Notes: a model not told the origin generated them from the sequence alone. A stretch of 18,501 bases of DNA from an uncultured Oscillibacter sp. (GCA_910588175.1 CAJUQQ010000040.1:1-18501), one strand, 5' to 3'; shown: positions 7,475 through 14,256, counted from the stretch's first letter. Numbers and translations are program-made.

Positions 7475-7791
7475 CTGTCGTCGGGGCGAAATCCGCTCCG
7501 TTCCGTTTCCGCCAGCAGTCTGCGGACTGTGGGCGAAAACTGCACTCCGCTCCTTTGCCCCTCCTCTTCAAGGGGGAGCGGGCTCCCCCTTGAGAAACCC
7601 CCTCTCCCCTACGGGGGAACGAGGGACGGGGGATGGGAGCGGGGGACTTATGCGGTGCTTTGGTTTGCTGGGAATTGCAGGTGGATACTGGTTCAGTATA
7701 GCACAGGTTCCGGTAAGCGTGTGTTACGATTTTGTGACATTTGGAGCGGGGACTCCTTGCGGAGTCCCGCTCCGGCATATTTTTAGTATGC
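7475..7791. other. Gene-free gap between ssrA and the dehydrogenase gene, with hairpins
   Basis: No gene is supported. The stretch holds a 12-bp perfect hairpin (TCAAGGGGGAGC at 7568-7579 with 7582-7593), a G/C-run-rich block at 7594-7650, and a ~13-bp hairpin at 7743-7773 just after the dehydrogenase stop. On the minus strand an extended -10, TGCTATACT (TATACT = 7700-7695), is the only promoter-like site ahead of ssrA. It would leave a ~215-nt 5' precursor to be removed, and no good -35 is present. Confidence 0.5.
7743..7773 (-). terminator. Hairpin after the dehydrogenase gene
   Basis: GGAGCGGGGACTCC (7743-7756) pairs with GGAGTCCCGCTCC (7761-7773) with a single bulge. It begins about 18 bp downstream of the minus-strand stop at 7792. 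There is no T-tract on the minus strand. On the plus strand GGCATATTTTTAG follows, so the hairpin may act in either direction. Confidence 0.45.
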
Positions 7792-8550
7792 TCAGGTTTT
7801 GACAAATTTAACCAAGAGCTGGGAGGGCGTCACTTTCGCCAGAAGGCGGTAGAATTTATAAAACAGCTTGGGGGTATAGATCGTGCGGCCCTCCTTCGCG
7901 GCCCGGAGAGCGCCTCCCGCCACCTTTACCTGGTCGCAGTAGGGAAGGAATTCAAAGGTACTGGAGTGGCCGGTGATGCCCGCCAGAGACAGGAACTCCG
8001 TGGCCATGGGGCCCGGGCACACCGCCGTCACACTCACCTTGCGGCGGCGCAGCTCCTCATTCAGTCCCACGGTGAAGGAGGAGACATAAGCCTTGGTGGA
8101 GGAATAGACCGTCATCCGGGGATTGGGGCAGAAAGAGGCGATGGAGGAGACATTTAAGATATGCCCGCCTTCCGGCATGTAGGGGATGACGATATTAGTC
8201 ACGGCGGTCAGGGCCCGGACGTTCAGGTCCACCATCCGGGTCTGGGAAGCGGTATCCATCTCCCCCACCCGGCCCAAATAACCGCAGCCCGCGCAGTTCA
8301 CCAGCAGGGATACCTCCGGCTTCTCCGCCGCCAGGCGGTCCTTCAGGGCCACAAAGCTCATGGGGTCGCAGAGGTCCAGGGCGATGCAGGCCGTATGCCG
8401 GCCGGGCAGGCTGATGGCCAGGCTCTCCAGCCGGTCCTCCCGGCGGGCGATGAGCCAATAACACGCAATGTCGGGAAAAACGTCCTCAATTTGGCGGGCC
8501 AGCTCCCGGCCAAGGCCGGAGGACGCGCCGGTAATGACGGCGGTTTTCAT
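7792..8550 (-). CDS. SDR-family NAD(P)-dependent oxidoreductase
   Basis: This 252-residue protein is a classical short-chain dehydrogenase/reductase. The cofactor loop TGASSGLG is at 7-14, NCAG at 85-88 and the catalytic Asn110 in DLNV. The catalytic serine lies in NVSS at 133-136, and Y149-S-S-T-K153 provides the YxxxK pair, followed by the PG motif at 179-180. Arg residues after the second strand (ARREDR, 35-40) favour NADP(H). The start is fixed by AAGGAGGT seven bases before the ATG. It is the third gene of a smpB-cyclophilin-SDR string on the minus strand (31-bp gap). The ~60-residue C-terminus resembles DltE/YqjQ-like SDRs of unknown substrate. Confidence 0.93.
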   Translation of the reverse strand: MKTAVITGASSGLGRELARQIEDVFPDIACYWLIARREDRLESLAISLPGRHTACIALDLCDPMSFVALKDRLAAEKPEVSLLVNCAGCGYLGRVGEMDTASQTRMVDLNVRALTAVTNIVIPYMPEGGHILNVSSIASFCPNPRMTVYSSTKAYVSSFTVGLNEELRRRKVSVTAVCPGPMATEFLSLAGITGHSSTFEFLPYCDQVKVAGGALRAAKEGRTIYTPKLFYKFYRLLAKVTPSQLLVKFVKT

Positions 8551-8581
8551 GGCTACCTCCTTCTCACGCGTTTCTTTTTGT

Positions 8582-9106
8582 TCAGCGGGTTTCAGGCTCC
8601 GGGTAATCCACGCCCTTGGTGTCCACCCGGATGGACTGGATAACCACCGGCTTTTTCGGCTTGTCGTCCATCATACTCCGGGGGACCCGGGAGATGGCGA
8701 TGGCCTCGTCCGCACCCTCCGTCAGCTGGCCGAACGCGGCATACTCCCCGTCCAGGTGCCCCGCCGGGGCCACCATGACGAAAAACTGGCTCCCGGCGGA
8801 ATCCGGCGCCATGGTCCGGGCCATGGACAAAACGCCGGTGGCGTGCTTCAAATCGTTCTGGGGGAAGCCGTTGGAGGCAAACTCACCCTTGATCTCATAA
8901 CCCGGGCCACCCATACCGTTTCCGTCGGGGCAGCCGCCCTGGATCATGAAGCCGGGAATGACCCGGTGGAAGGTCAACCCGTCGTAAAAGCCCTTATTCG
9001 CCAGGGCAATGAAATTATTGACCGTGTTGGGGGCCTTTTCCGGGTAGAGCTCGGCGGTCATTTTCTTGCCGTCCTCCATTAAAATCGTGGCAATGGGATT
9101 GCTCAT
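8582..9106 (-). CDS. Peptidyl-prolyl cis-trans isomerase, cyclophilin type
   Basis: This single-domain cyclophilin of 174 residues should catalyse proline isomerisation during protein folding. The catalytic core is intact: F46-H47-R48-V-I at the active site, M54-I-Q56-G-G, the SQFF block at 106-109, and HLDGEYAAFG at 117-126. The last of these has His where the eukaryotic protein has the cyclosporin-binding Trp, as is common in bacterial cyclophilins. There is no signal peptide, so it is cytoplasmic. GAAAGGAA precedes the ATG. The gene lies 38 bp after smpB and 31 bp before the SDR gene on the same strand, which suggests co-transcription with a translation quality-control gene. Confidence 0.95.
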   Translation of the reverse strand: MSNPIATILMEDGKKMTAELYPEKAPNTVNNFIALANKGFYDGLTFHRVIPGFMIQGGCPDGNGMGGPGYEIKGEFASNGFPQNDLKHATGVLSMARTMAPDSAGSQFFVMVAPAGHLDGEYAAFGQLTEGADEAIAISRVPRSMMDDKPKKPVVIQSIRVDTKGVDYPEPETR

Positions 9107-9144
9107 ATCGATTCATTCCTTTCTGTGACGTTTATCCATCTTTT

Positions 9145-9606
9145 TTACTGCCGAGTTTTCATGGCCCGGTCCATCTCCCGCTTGGCGTCCCGCTGGGCGG
9201 CGGCGTCCCGCTTGTCGTAGTTCTTCTTGCCCTTGCAGAGGCCCACCTCCACCTTGACCCGGGCGTCCTTAAAGTACACGGACAGGGGGACCAGGGTGTA
9301 GCCGTCCTGCTTCACCAGGGCGTGGAGCTTGCGGATCTCCCGCTTGTGCATCAGCAGGCGGCGGGGACGGACAGGGTCCTTGTTGAAGATGTTCCCCTTT
9401 TCATAAGGAGAGATATGCATTCCATGGACGAAGAGCTCCCCCTCCTTCACGGAGCAATAGGAGTCCTTTAAATTCAGTGTTCCGGCCCGGACGGACTTCA
9501 CCTCCGTACCGGCCAGCTCAATGCCCGCCTCATATTTTTCCTCCACGTAGTAGTCGTGGTGGGCCTTCCGGTTCTGGGCGGCAATTTTTACGCCCTTCTT
9601 TTCCAT
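9145..9606 (-). CDS. smpB: SsrA-binding protein SmpB
   Basis: SmpB binds the tRNA-like end of tmRNA and delivers it to stalled ribosomes. The 153-residue product shows the family hallmarks: AQNRKAHHDYYVEEKYEAGIEL, GTEVKSVRAG, NLKDSYC, HGMHISPYEKGN, the RRLLMHKREI segment, LVPLSVYF, and GLCKGKKNYDKRD followed by the basic tail that enters the decoding site. I chose the ATG at 9606 rather than an in-frame GTG at 9615 because GAGGAGG lies 8 bases before this ATG, while the GTG would overlap it. It heads the smpB-cyclophilin-SDR operon; ssrA lies beyond the SDR gene. A structured RNA ends ~50 bases upstream. Confidence 0.97.
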   Translation of the reverse strand: MEKKGVKIAAQNRKAHHDYYVEEKYEAGIELAGTEVKSVRAGTLNLKDSYCSVKEGELFVHGMHISPYEKGNIFNKDPVRPRRLLMHKREIRKLHALVKQDGYTLVPLSVYFKDARVKVEVGLCKGKKNYDKRDAAAQRDAKREMDRAMKTRQ

Positions 9607-9656
9607 CGCGGTCACCTCCTCGGGGAAATCTTTTCCGGTTTTTTCAGGGTTTAGAA

Positions 9657-9810
9657 CCTGTATTCATGACCGGGAGCTGCCGGATGGACGAAGGTCTTTC
9701 CCGTCAGACAAGGGGCTTTTCCACGGCAGTCCCGACGGATTGCGGAGAACGCGGCCCGGGATGGCGGGAAAACGACCGTCCGGAGGGCGTTCAACGGTTG
9801 TGAATACAGG
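9657..9810 (-). ncRNA. Structured RNA copy 1, probable 6S RNA (alternatively a smpB leader)
   Basis: This ~154-nt RNA has its own promoter just upstream. The ends close as CCTGTATTCA (9810-9801) with TGAATACAGG, then ACCG with CGGT. A middle stem pairs GGAC..GGTC..TTTCCCG with CGGGAAA..GACC..GTCC. A central open bubble follows, then an apical stem containing TTCTCCGC/GTGGAAAA and TCC/GGA. A long rod with one large bubble near the middle is the layout of 6S RNA, which binds sigma-A RNA polymerase. A paralogue lies at 17315-17470, about four-fifths identical by eye, with A/T length and G-C changes that keep the middle stem. A cis-regulatory leader of smpB cannot be excluded, as smpB starts 50 bases later. 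Confidence 0.65.
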
Positions 9811-9815
9811 CTTTT

Positions 9816-9844
9816 AGTATACCATGGTTTTCTCTTCCAGGCAA
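9816..9844 (-). promoter_or_regulatory. Sigma-A promoter of structured RNA copy 1
   Basis: On the minus strand TTGCCT (9844-9839), a 17-bp spacer and TATACT (9821-9816) end 5 bases before the conserved CCTGTATTCA end of the RNA. It is also the only promoter seen ahead of smpB, so read-through may feed that operon. Confidence 0.75.
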
Positions 9845-9873
9845 GGGGAGAATCGGGGAAAGACGGCGGTCCG

Positions 9874-9914
9874 GACGCTTTCCCGTCTCCCCTTTGGGGA
9901 AAGCAGCGTCTTTT
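9874..9914 (+). terminator. Weak hairpin with T4 in the smpB/ABC divergent gap
   Basis: GACGC and TTTCCC (9874-9884) pair with GGGAAA (9897-9902) and GCGTC (9906-9910) with a 3-base bulge, followed by TTTT. No plus-strand gene precedes it, so its role is unclear. Confidence 0.3.
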
Positions 9915-9963
9915 CATACGGCAGCGTCTTGGAAAAGGCGGTCGATTTTGTTGAAATTGACGG

Positions 9964-9992
9964 TTGACTTTATCCCTTTAAAGCTGTATAGT
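9964..9992 (+). promoter_or_regulatory. Sigma-A promoter of the ABC transporter operon
   Basis: TTGACT at 9964-9969 and TATAGT at 9987-9992 are spaced by 17 bp. This gives a long 5' leader of ~250 nt that holds a small reading frame and a terminator. Confidence 0.75.
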
Positions 9993-10048
9993 ACAAAAGC
10001 ATCAGAACGGTTTTTACGATTGGTGAATGGCCGAGAGGAGCGTTTTCT

Positions 10049-10147
10049 ATGCGCACACGTACTTCCTCCCTCCGGGGCGTCTATTACCGCTTTACCAAGG
10101 TCCGCTATGCGGGCCGTTTTGAGCGTGGAACCAGACAGTCCGGCTGA
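10049..10147 (+). CDS. Putative 32-residue leader peptide of the ABC operon
   Basis: A short frame lies in the leader between the operon promoter and its internal terminator. It starts with ATG eight bases after AGAGGAG (10034-10040), a good ribosome site, and stops at TGA 10145-10147. The peptide begins MRTRTSSLRGVYYRFTKVRY and contains eight Arg and three Tyr, including tandem Tyr codons 12-13 followed by Arg and Phe. Codons 17-23 overlap a hairpin whose 3' arm can also pair with the terminator's 5' arm. This is the arrangement of translation-coupled attenuators. The peptide itself probably has no other function. The case rests on position, ribosome site and RNA pairing, not on homology. 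Confidence 0.55.
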   Translation: MRTRTSSLRGVYYRFTKVRYAGRFERGTRQSG

Positions 10148-10199
10148 ACAGGCGCTTACTTGATGAAAAGCGGCCCTGTCTGCGGACGGGCCGTTTTTT
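10099..10199 (+). promoter_or_regulatory. Attenuator: competing hairpins and terminator in the ABC operon leader
   Basis: Three pairings compete. Hairpin 1 is GGTCCGC (10099-10105) with GCGGGCC (10109-10115). The terminator is CGGCCC and GTC (10171-10180) with GAC and GGGCCG (10185-10193), followed by TTTTTT (10194-10199). The alternative antiterminator pairs GGGCCGTTTT (10111-10120) with AAAA and CGGCCC (10167-10176). Hairpin 1 and the antiterminator exclude each other, as do the antiterminator and the terminator. A ribosome paused on Tyr codons 12-13 (10082-10087) would cover the start of hairpin 1 and favour read-through. Confidence 0.6.
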
Positions 10200-10248
10200 A
10201 TATGAACCCCGCGAAACCGCGCATACTACGAACATAAGGAGATTGGAC

Positions 10249-11292
10249 ATGATGAAGAAGAACCTGCTCGCGCTGATCCTGACCCTGGCGATGGCCCTGA
10301 GCCTCGCCGCCTGCGGCGGCGGTGACGCCCCCGCCGACTCCGCCGGTTCCGGCAATTCCGGCGAAGCCCCTTCCGCCGAAACCCAGGAACCCGCCGACTC
10401 CGGCAGCGGCGATAAAAAAGTCTATGAGGTGGGCATCTCCCAGTTTGTTACCCATGACGCGCTGGACGCCGCCACCCAGGGCTTTATCGCCGCCATGAAC
10501 GACAAGCTGGGGGAAGACGGCTGGCACTATGACCTCCAGAACGCCGCCAACGACCCGGCCACCTGCTCCACCATCGCGAACTCCTTCGTCTCCAAAAATG
10601 TGGACCTGATTATGGCCAACGCCACCCCGGCCGTCCAGGCCGCCGCCGCCGCCACCGGCGACATCCCCATTCTGGGCACCTCCGTCACGGAGTACGGCGT
10701 GGCCTTCAACATTGAGAACTTCTCCGGCACCCTGGGCACCAACGTCTCCGGCACCTCCGACCTGGCCCCCCTGGACCAGCAGGCGGAGATGATCAAGGAG
10801 TGGTATCCCGACGCCAAGACCGTCGGCCTGCTGTACTGCTCCAACGAGGCCAACAGCCAGTATCAGGTGGACACCGTCCAGGGCTTCCTGGAGGGCATGG
10901 GCTTCACCTGCACCCAGTACGCCTTCACCGACTCCAACGACGTGGCGGCCGTCTGCCAGACCGCCGCGGACGCCAGCGACGTACTCTATATTCCCACGGA
11001 CAACACGGCGGCCTCCAACACCCCCATTATTGACAACATCTGCCACGGAACCATCCCGGTATTCTGCGGCGAGGAGGGCATCTGCGCCGGCTGCGGCATC
11101 GCGACGTTGTCCATCAGCTACTATGATATCGGCTACAAGACCGGCGAAATGGCGGCTCAGATTTTGACCGAGGGCGCGGACATCTCCACGATGCCCATCG
11201 AGTACGCCCCTGAGTTTGTCAAGAAGTACAATCCTCCCATGTGCGAGGCGCTGAATATCACCGCCCCGGAGGGCTACGAGGCCATCGGCTGA
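10249..11292 (+). CDS. ABC transporter substrate-binding lipoprotein, TrpX/ABC_sub_bind family
   Basis: This 347-residue binding protein is anchored outside the membrane by a lipid on Cys22 (signal MMKKNLLALILTLAMALSL, lipobox LAAC). A Ser/Gly/Glu/Pro linker follows to ~residue 60. The mature part begins YEVGISQFVTHDALDAATQGF and contains LIMANATPAVQAAAAATGDIPILGTSVT, YIPTDNTAASNTPII and YYDIGYKTGEMAAQIL, all typical of the TrpX-like family, whose members carry aromatic amino acids or related small ligands. I chose the ATG at 10249 because AAGGAGA lies 6 bases before it; a second ATG follows directly, and an in-frame TTG at 10243 is too close to the ribosome site. It is the first structural gene of a binding protein-permease-ATPase operon under the attenuator. 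Confidence 0.92.
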   Translation: MMKKNLLALILTLAMALSLAACGGGDAPADSAGSGNSGEAPSAETQEPADSGSGDKKVYEVGISQFVTHDALDAATQGFIAAMNDKLGEDGWHYDLQNAANDPATCSTIANSFVSKNVDLIMANATPAVQAAAAATGDIPILGTSVTEYGVAFNIENFSGTLGTNVSGTSDLAPLDQQAEMIKEWYPDAKTVGLLYCSNEANSQYQVDTVQGFLEGMGFTCTQYAFTDSNDVAAVCQTAADASDVLYIPTDNTAASNTPIIDNICHGTIPVFCGEEGICAGCGIATLSISYYDIGYKTGEMAAQILTEGADISTMPIEYAPEFVKKYNPPMCEALNITAPEGYEAIG

Positions 11293-11305
11293 ACACGCGT
11301 TTTGA

Positions 11306-11327
11306 GCGGGGAGGGCCCCCTCCCCGC
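11306..11327 (+). promoter_or_regulatory. Intercistronic hairpin after the binding-protein gene
   Basis: GCGGGGAGG (11306-11314) pairs with CCTCCCCGC (11319-11327) over a GCCC loop, with no T-tract. Such a hairpin would stabilise the 3' end of the binding-protein message and keep that protein in excess over the membrane parts. Confidence 0.5.
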
Positions 11328-11361
11328 CTCCAATTCCAAAGGTTAAGAGAGGTTGGAAACC

Positions 11362-12315
11362 ATGCTGAGTTTTATCGGCGCGCTGCCGGGAGCCGTCTCC
11401 CAAGGACTGATCTGGGGCATTATGGCCGTCGGCGTATACATCACCTATAAAATCCTCGACATCGCGGACCTGACCGTGGACGGCTCCTTCTGTACCGGGG
11501 GCGCCGTCTTTGTGGTGCTGTTCGGCTCCGGCGCCAACCTCTGGCTGGCGATGCTGGCGGCGCTGGCGGCGGGACTGCTGGCGGGGCTGGTTACGGGACT
11601 GCTCCACACGGCTTGCGGCATCCCGGCCATTCTGGCGGGCATCCTGACCCAGCTTGCCCTGTGGTCCGTGAACCTGGCCATTATGGGCATGAAAGCCAAC
11701 GTGGCCATCAATGTCACCGACCCGGCCAATCTGGACCGGCTGCTGGTGTCCCTCCGCTTCGTCCAGGACGTGGCCAAGGGGACCCGGCCCTTCTACCGCC
11801 ACCCCATTCTGGTGGTGGGCGTGTTTTCCCTGGCGATTATCTCGGTGCTGTACTGGTTCTTCGGCACGGAGCTGGGCGCCTCCCTCCGGGCCACGGGAGC
11901 CAACCCCAACATGGCCCGGGCCCAGGGCATCAACACCGACACCGGGAAGGTGCTGGGCCTGATGCTCTCCAACGGGCTGGTGGCCCTGTCCGGGGCGCTG
12001 CTCAGCCAGTACCAGAGCTTCGCGGACTCCAGCATGGGCAAGGGCGCCATCGTCATCGGCCTGGCCGCCGTCATCATCGGGCAGGTGGTCTTCGGGCGGA
12101 TCTTCCGCAACTTCGCCCTGAAGATGCTGGCGGTGTCCCTGGGCGCGGTCATTTACTACGCGGTAATTCAGGCGGTGGTGAGCCTCAGCAACATCAACAC
12201 CAACTACCTGAAGCTGATTTCCGCGGTTATCGTGGCGGTGTTCCTGTCCATTCCCTATTGGAAGGGCAAATACTTCCACGCCAAGGTCAAGACGGGAGGC
12301 GCCAGCCATGCTTGA
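11362..12315 (+). CDS. ABC transporter permease (BPD_transp_2 type)
   Basis: This 317-residue integral membrane subunit has about nine hydrophobic segments and belongs to the branched-chain amino acid/ribose permease fold. Its cytoplasmic coupling segment is LGASLRATGANPNMARAQGINTDTGKVLGLMLSN, with the EAA-like G-A-N-P..A..G-I pattern used to contact the ATPase. The N-terminal GLIWGIMAVGVYITYKILDIADLTVDGSF block is typical of TrpY-type permeases. I chose the ATG at 11362 after GAGAGG; an in-frame TTG at 11353 sits on that site. The last 8 bases overlap the ATPase gene, indicating translational coupling. Confidence 0.93.
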   Translation: MLSFIGALPGAVSQGLIWGIMAVGVYITYKILDIADLTVDGSFCTGGAVFVVLFGSGANLWLAMLAALAAGLLAGLVTGLLHTACGIPAILAGILTQLALWSVNLAIMGMKANVAINVTDPANLDRLLVSLRFVQDVAKGTRPFYRHPILVVGVFSLAIISVLYWFFGTELGASLRATGANPNMARAQGINTDTGKVLGLMLSNGLVALSGALLSQYQSFADSSMGKGAIVIGLAAVIIGQVVFGRIFRNFALKMLAVSLGAVIYYAVIQAVVSLSNINTNYLKLISAVIVAVFLSIPYWKGKYFHAKVKTGGASHA

Positions 12316-13102
12316 AGTGAAAGACATCTGGAAGGTATTCAACGCCGGGACGGTCAATGAGAAGCAGGCCCTCCGGGGTGTGAGCCTGACGCTGAACGAC
12401 GGGGACTTCTGCACCGTTATCGGCGGCAACGGGGCGGGCAAATCCACCTTGCTGAACGCCGTGGCGGGAACCTGGCCCGTGGACGGCGGGACCATCTCCA
12501 TCGGCGGCGTAAACGTGACCCATCTGCCGGACTACAAGCGGGCCCCTTATATCGGCCGGGTCTTTCAGGACCCCATGCTGGGCACCGCGCCCACTATGCA
12601 AATCCTGGAGAATCTGGCTCTGGCGGCCCGCCGGGGCCAGCGCCGGGGCCTTCGCTGGGGCGTGAACAAGGCGGAGAAGGACCGGTATCAGGAGATGCTG
12701 AAAAACCTGGACCTGGGCCTGGAGGACCGGCTGACCAGCAAGGTGGGTCTTCTCTCCGGCGGCCAGCGCCAAGCGCTGACGCTGCTGATGGCCTCCCTAA
12801 AGAAGCCCAAGCTGCTGCTGCTGGACGAGCACACCGCCGCTCTGGACCCCAAGACGGCGGCCAAGGTGCTGGAGCTGTCGGACCGCATTGTGGCGGAGAG
12901 TCAGCTGACCACCATGATGGTCACCCACAATATGAAAGACGCCATCCAGCACGGAAACCGGCTGATCATGATGTACGACGGAAAAATCGTCATTGATGTC
13001 TCCGGCGAGGAGAAGAAAAAGCTGACGGTGCCCCAGCTGCTAGAGCTGTTCAATAAGGTCAGCGGAAGCGACGAGGCCGACGACAAGCTGCTGCTGTCGT
13101 AA
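12308..13102 (+). CDS. ABC transporter ATP-binding protein
   Basis: This 264-residue ATPase powers the transporter encoded just upstream. Walker A is GGNGAGKST at ~38-46, the Q-loop is in VFQDPMLGTAPTM, the signature is LSGGQRQ, and Walker B is LLLLDEHTAALDPKTA. The glutamate after the Walker B aspartate is present, and the switch histidine is in MVTHNM. The Q-loop-signature spacing with an ARRGQRRGLRWGVNKAEKDRYQEML insert is characteristic of the TrpZ-type group. The ATG overlaps the permease gene by 8 bases and its ribosome site lies inside that gene. It is the last gene of the operon. Confidence 0.95.
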   Translation: MLEVKDIWKVFNAGTVNEKQALRGVSLTLNDGDFCTVIGGNGAGKSTLLNAVAGTWPVDGGTISIGGVNVTHLPDYKRAPYIGRVFQDPMLGTAPTMQILENLALAARRGQRRGLRWGVNKAEKDRYQEMLKNLDLGLEDRLTSKVGLLSGGQRQALTLLMASLKKPKLLLLDEHTAALDPKTAAKVLELSDRIVAESQLTTMMVTHNMKDAIQHGNRLIMMYDGKIVIDVSGEEKKKLTVPQLLELFNKVSGSDEADDKLLLS

Positions 13103-13112
13103 AAATGGATTT

Positions 13113-13136
13113 GAGGCGGAGCCAATGCTCCGCCTC
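13113..13136 (+). terminator. Hairpin ending the ABC operon
   Basis: GAGGCGGAGC (13113-13122) pairs perfectly with GCTCCGCCTC (13127-13136) over a CAAT loop. It is 11 bp after the ATPase stop and is followed by only two T residues. Confidence 0.65.
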
Positions 13137-13165
13137 TTGCATATTCGGACTCAATGCTTTAAGAT
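13137..13165 (+). promoter_or_regulatory. Possible promoter of the FAH-family gene
   Basis: TTGCAT (13137-13142) and TAAGAT (13160-13165) have a 17-bp spacer. Both boxes are imperfect, but the site sits directly after the operon's terminator hairpin and 35 bp before the next gene. Confidence 0.4.
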
Positions 13166-13199
13166 ACAGTCAACAAACTTTTTATAAGGAGTCGATTGC

Positions 13200-14033
13200 A
13201 TGAAACTCATCACCTGTCTTTATAAGGGCGAGGAGCGCGTGGGCAAGCTGACCGAGGCGGGCGTGGCCTTCCTGCCCTACCCGGACATGAACGCCTTGAT
13301 TGAGGCCGGAGACCTGACGGCCCCCGCCGGCCGGCCGGTTCCTCTGGAAGAGGTCCGGCTTCTGGCCCCCATCCCCCGGCCCCGGCAGGACGTGATCTGT
13401 CTGGGCATGAACTACCGGGACCACGAAAAAGAGGCCGCCAAGTACGACGCGGACGCCTTTACCAAGGACAAGCCCGCGGCGGTCTACTTCTCCAAGCGAG
13501 TCAGCCGGGCCGGAGACCCGGACGGGGTGATTCCCCGGTACGAGGGACTGGTGGAACGTCTGGACTACGAGGCGGAGCTGGCGGTCATCATCGGGAAAAC
13601 CGCGAAAAATGTCAAAGCGGAAGAGGCCGGAGAGTACATCTTCGGCTATACCGTTCTCAACGACGTGTCCGCCCGGGATCTCCAAACCGGGCACAAGCAG
13701 TGGTACTTCGGCAAGAGCCTGGACGGCTTCACCCCTCTGGGGCCCTGCATCCTCACCGCAGATGAGACCGCCTTTCCCCCGGCCCTGGACATCTCCTGCG
13801 CCGTTAATGGGGAGGAGCGCCAGCGGTCCAACACCGCCCTGCTCATTCACAGCATTGCCGGGGTCATTGAGGAGCTCTCCGCCGGGATGACTCTGCTGCC
13901 GGGAACCATCATTGCCACCGGCACCCCGGCGGGAGTGGGCATGGGCTTTGATCCCCCGAAATTCCTGAAATCCGGAGACGTGGTGGAGTGCACCATCCAG
14001 AACATCGGAACGCTGAAAAGTACGGTCCGCTGA
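13200..14033 (+). CDS. Fumarylacetoacetate hydrolase family protein
   Basis: This 277-residue enzyme has the FAH fold, whose members hydrolyse, decarboxylate or isomerise short keto-acids with a divalent metal. The start of the catalytic domain reads VICLGMNYRDHEKEA (66-80). The metal ligands are E124 and E126 in DYEAELAVIIGK and D155 in LNDVSARDLQ. K172 in GKSLDGFTPLGP and the ATGTPAGVGMGF loop near 243-254 complete the active site. The short N-terminal domain (~1-60) is normal for bacterial homologues such as acylpyruvases and oxaloacetate tautomerases. ATAAGGAG precedes the ATG. It stands alone between two terminators, so the exact substrate is not indicated. Confidence 0.93.
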   Translation: MKLITCLYKGEERVGKLTEAGVAFLPYPDMNALIEAGDLTAPAGRPVPLEEVRLLAPIPRPRQDVICLGMNYRDHEKEAAKYDADAFTKDKPAAVYFSKRVSRAGDPDGVIPRYEGLVERLDYEAELAVIIGKTAKNVKAEEAGEYIFGYTVLNDVSARDLQTGHKQWYFGKSLDGFTPLGPCILTADETAFPPALDISCAVNGEERQRSNTALLIHSIAGVIEELSAGMTLLPGTIIATGTPAGVGMGFDPPKFLKSGDVVECTIQNIGTLKSTVR

Positions 14034-14086
14034 CCATACGCTGACATGGAAAGGCCGTCTAAAAGAAGCGGAAAGGAAAAGAGCTG

Positions 14087-14223
14087 CGAGAGAAACCCAT
14101 CAGGGGTTTCTCTCGTTTTCAATCAGAAGGTTTTCAGACCTTCAAAAGGGTCTGAAAACCTTGCTCAGGCTGGCGAAAAACATGTTCGCCGGCCTGAGGC
14201 CGGACGGCTTACGCCGTCCGGCC
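14087..14223 (+). repeat. Composite three-hairpin repeat, copy 1 (order A-B-C), plus an extra hairpin D
   Basis: This fills the middle of the 320-bp gap between the FAH and chitinase genes. A pairs CGAGAGAAACCC (14087-14098) with GGGTTTCTCTCG (14104-14115). It is followed by TTTTC and probably serves as the FAH terminator. B is a 14-bp perfect stem (14127-14140 with 14149-14162). C pairs 14164-14177 with 14185-14198. D is an 11-bp stem (14198-14208 with 14213-14223) present only in this copy. Copies 2 and 3 lie at 16114-16225 and 18447-18501. Confidence 0.85.
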
Positions 14224-14256
14224 GTAGTTTCTTCCTGGAATTCCAAAACCTGTTCC

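Noticed and set aside
7260..7802. Plus-strand open frame over ssrA and its flank
   Set aside because: It overlaps the complete tmRNA on the opposite strand, and its translation is Arg/Pro-rich without similarity.
9657..9810. MITE with terminal inverted repeats (CCTGTATTCA ends)
   Set aside because: The second copy lacks good terminal repeats and no target duplication is seen. Both copies have a promoter at a fixed distance, which fits an RNA gene better than a transposon.
10099..10199. T-box riboswitch in the ABC operon leader
   Set aside because: The leader contains GTGGAACC, which recalls the T-box core, but the full core, a specifier stem and the usual antiterminator context are missing. 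The leader peptide and competing arms explain the sequence better.
10198..12501. Long minus-strand open frame (767 codons) across the ABC transporter genes
   Set aside because: It is antisense to three well-supported genes. Its translation is His/Gly/Gln-rich without domains, and it is an effect of GC-rich codon bias.
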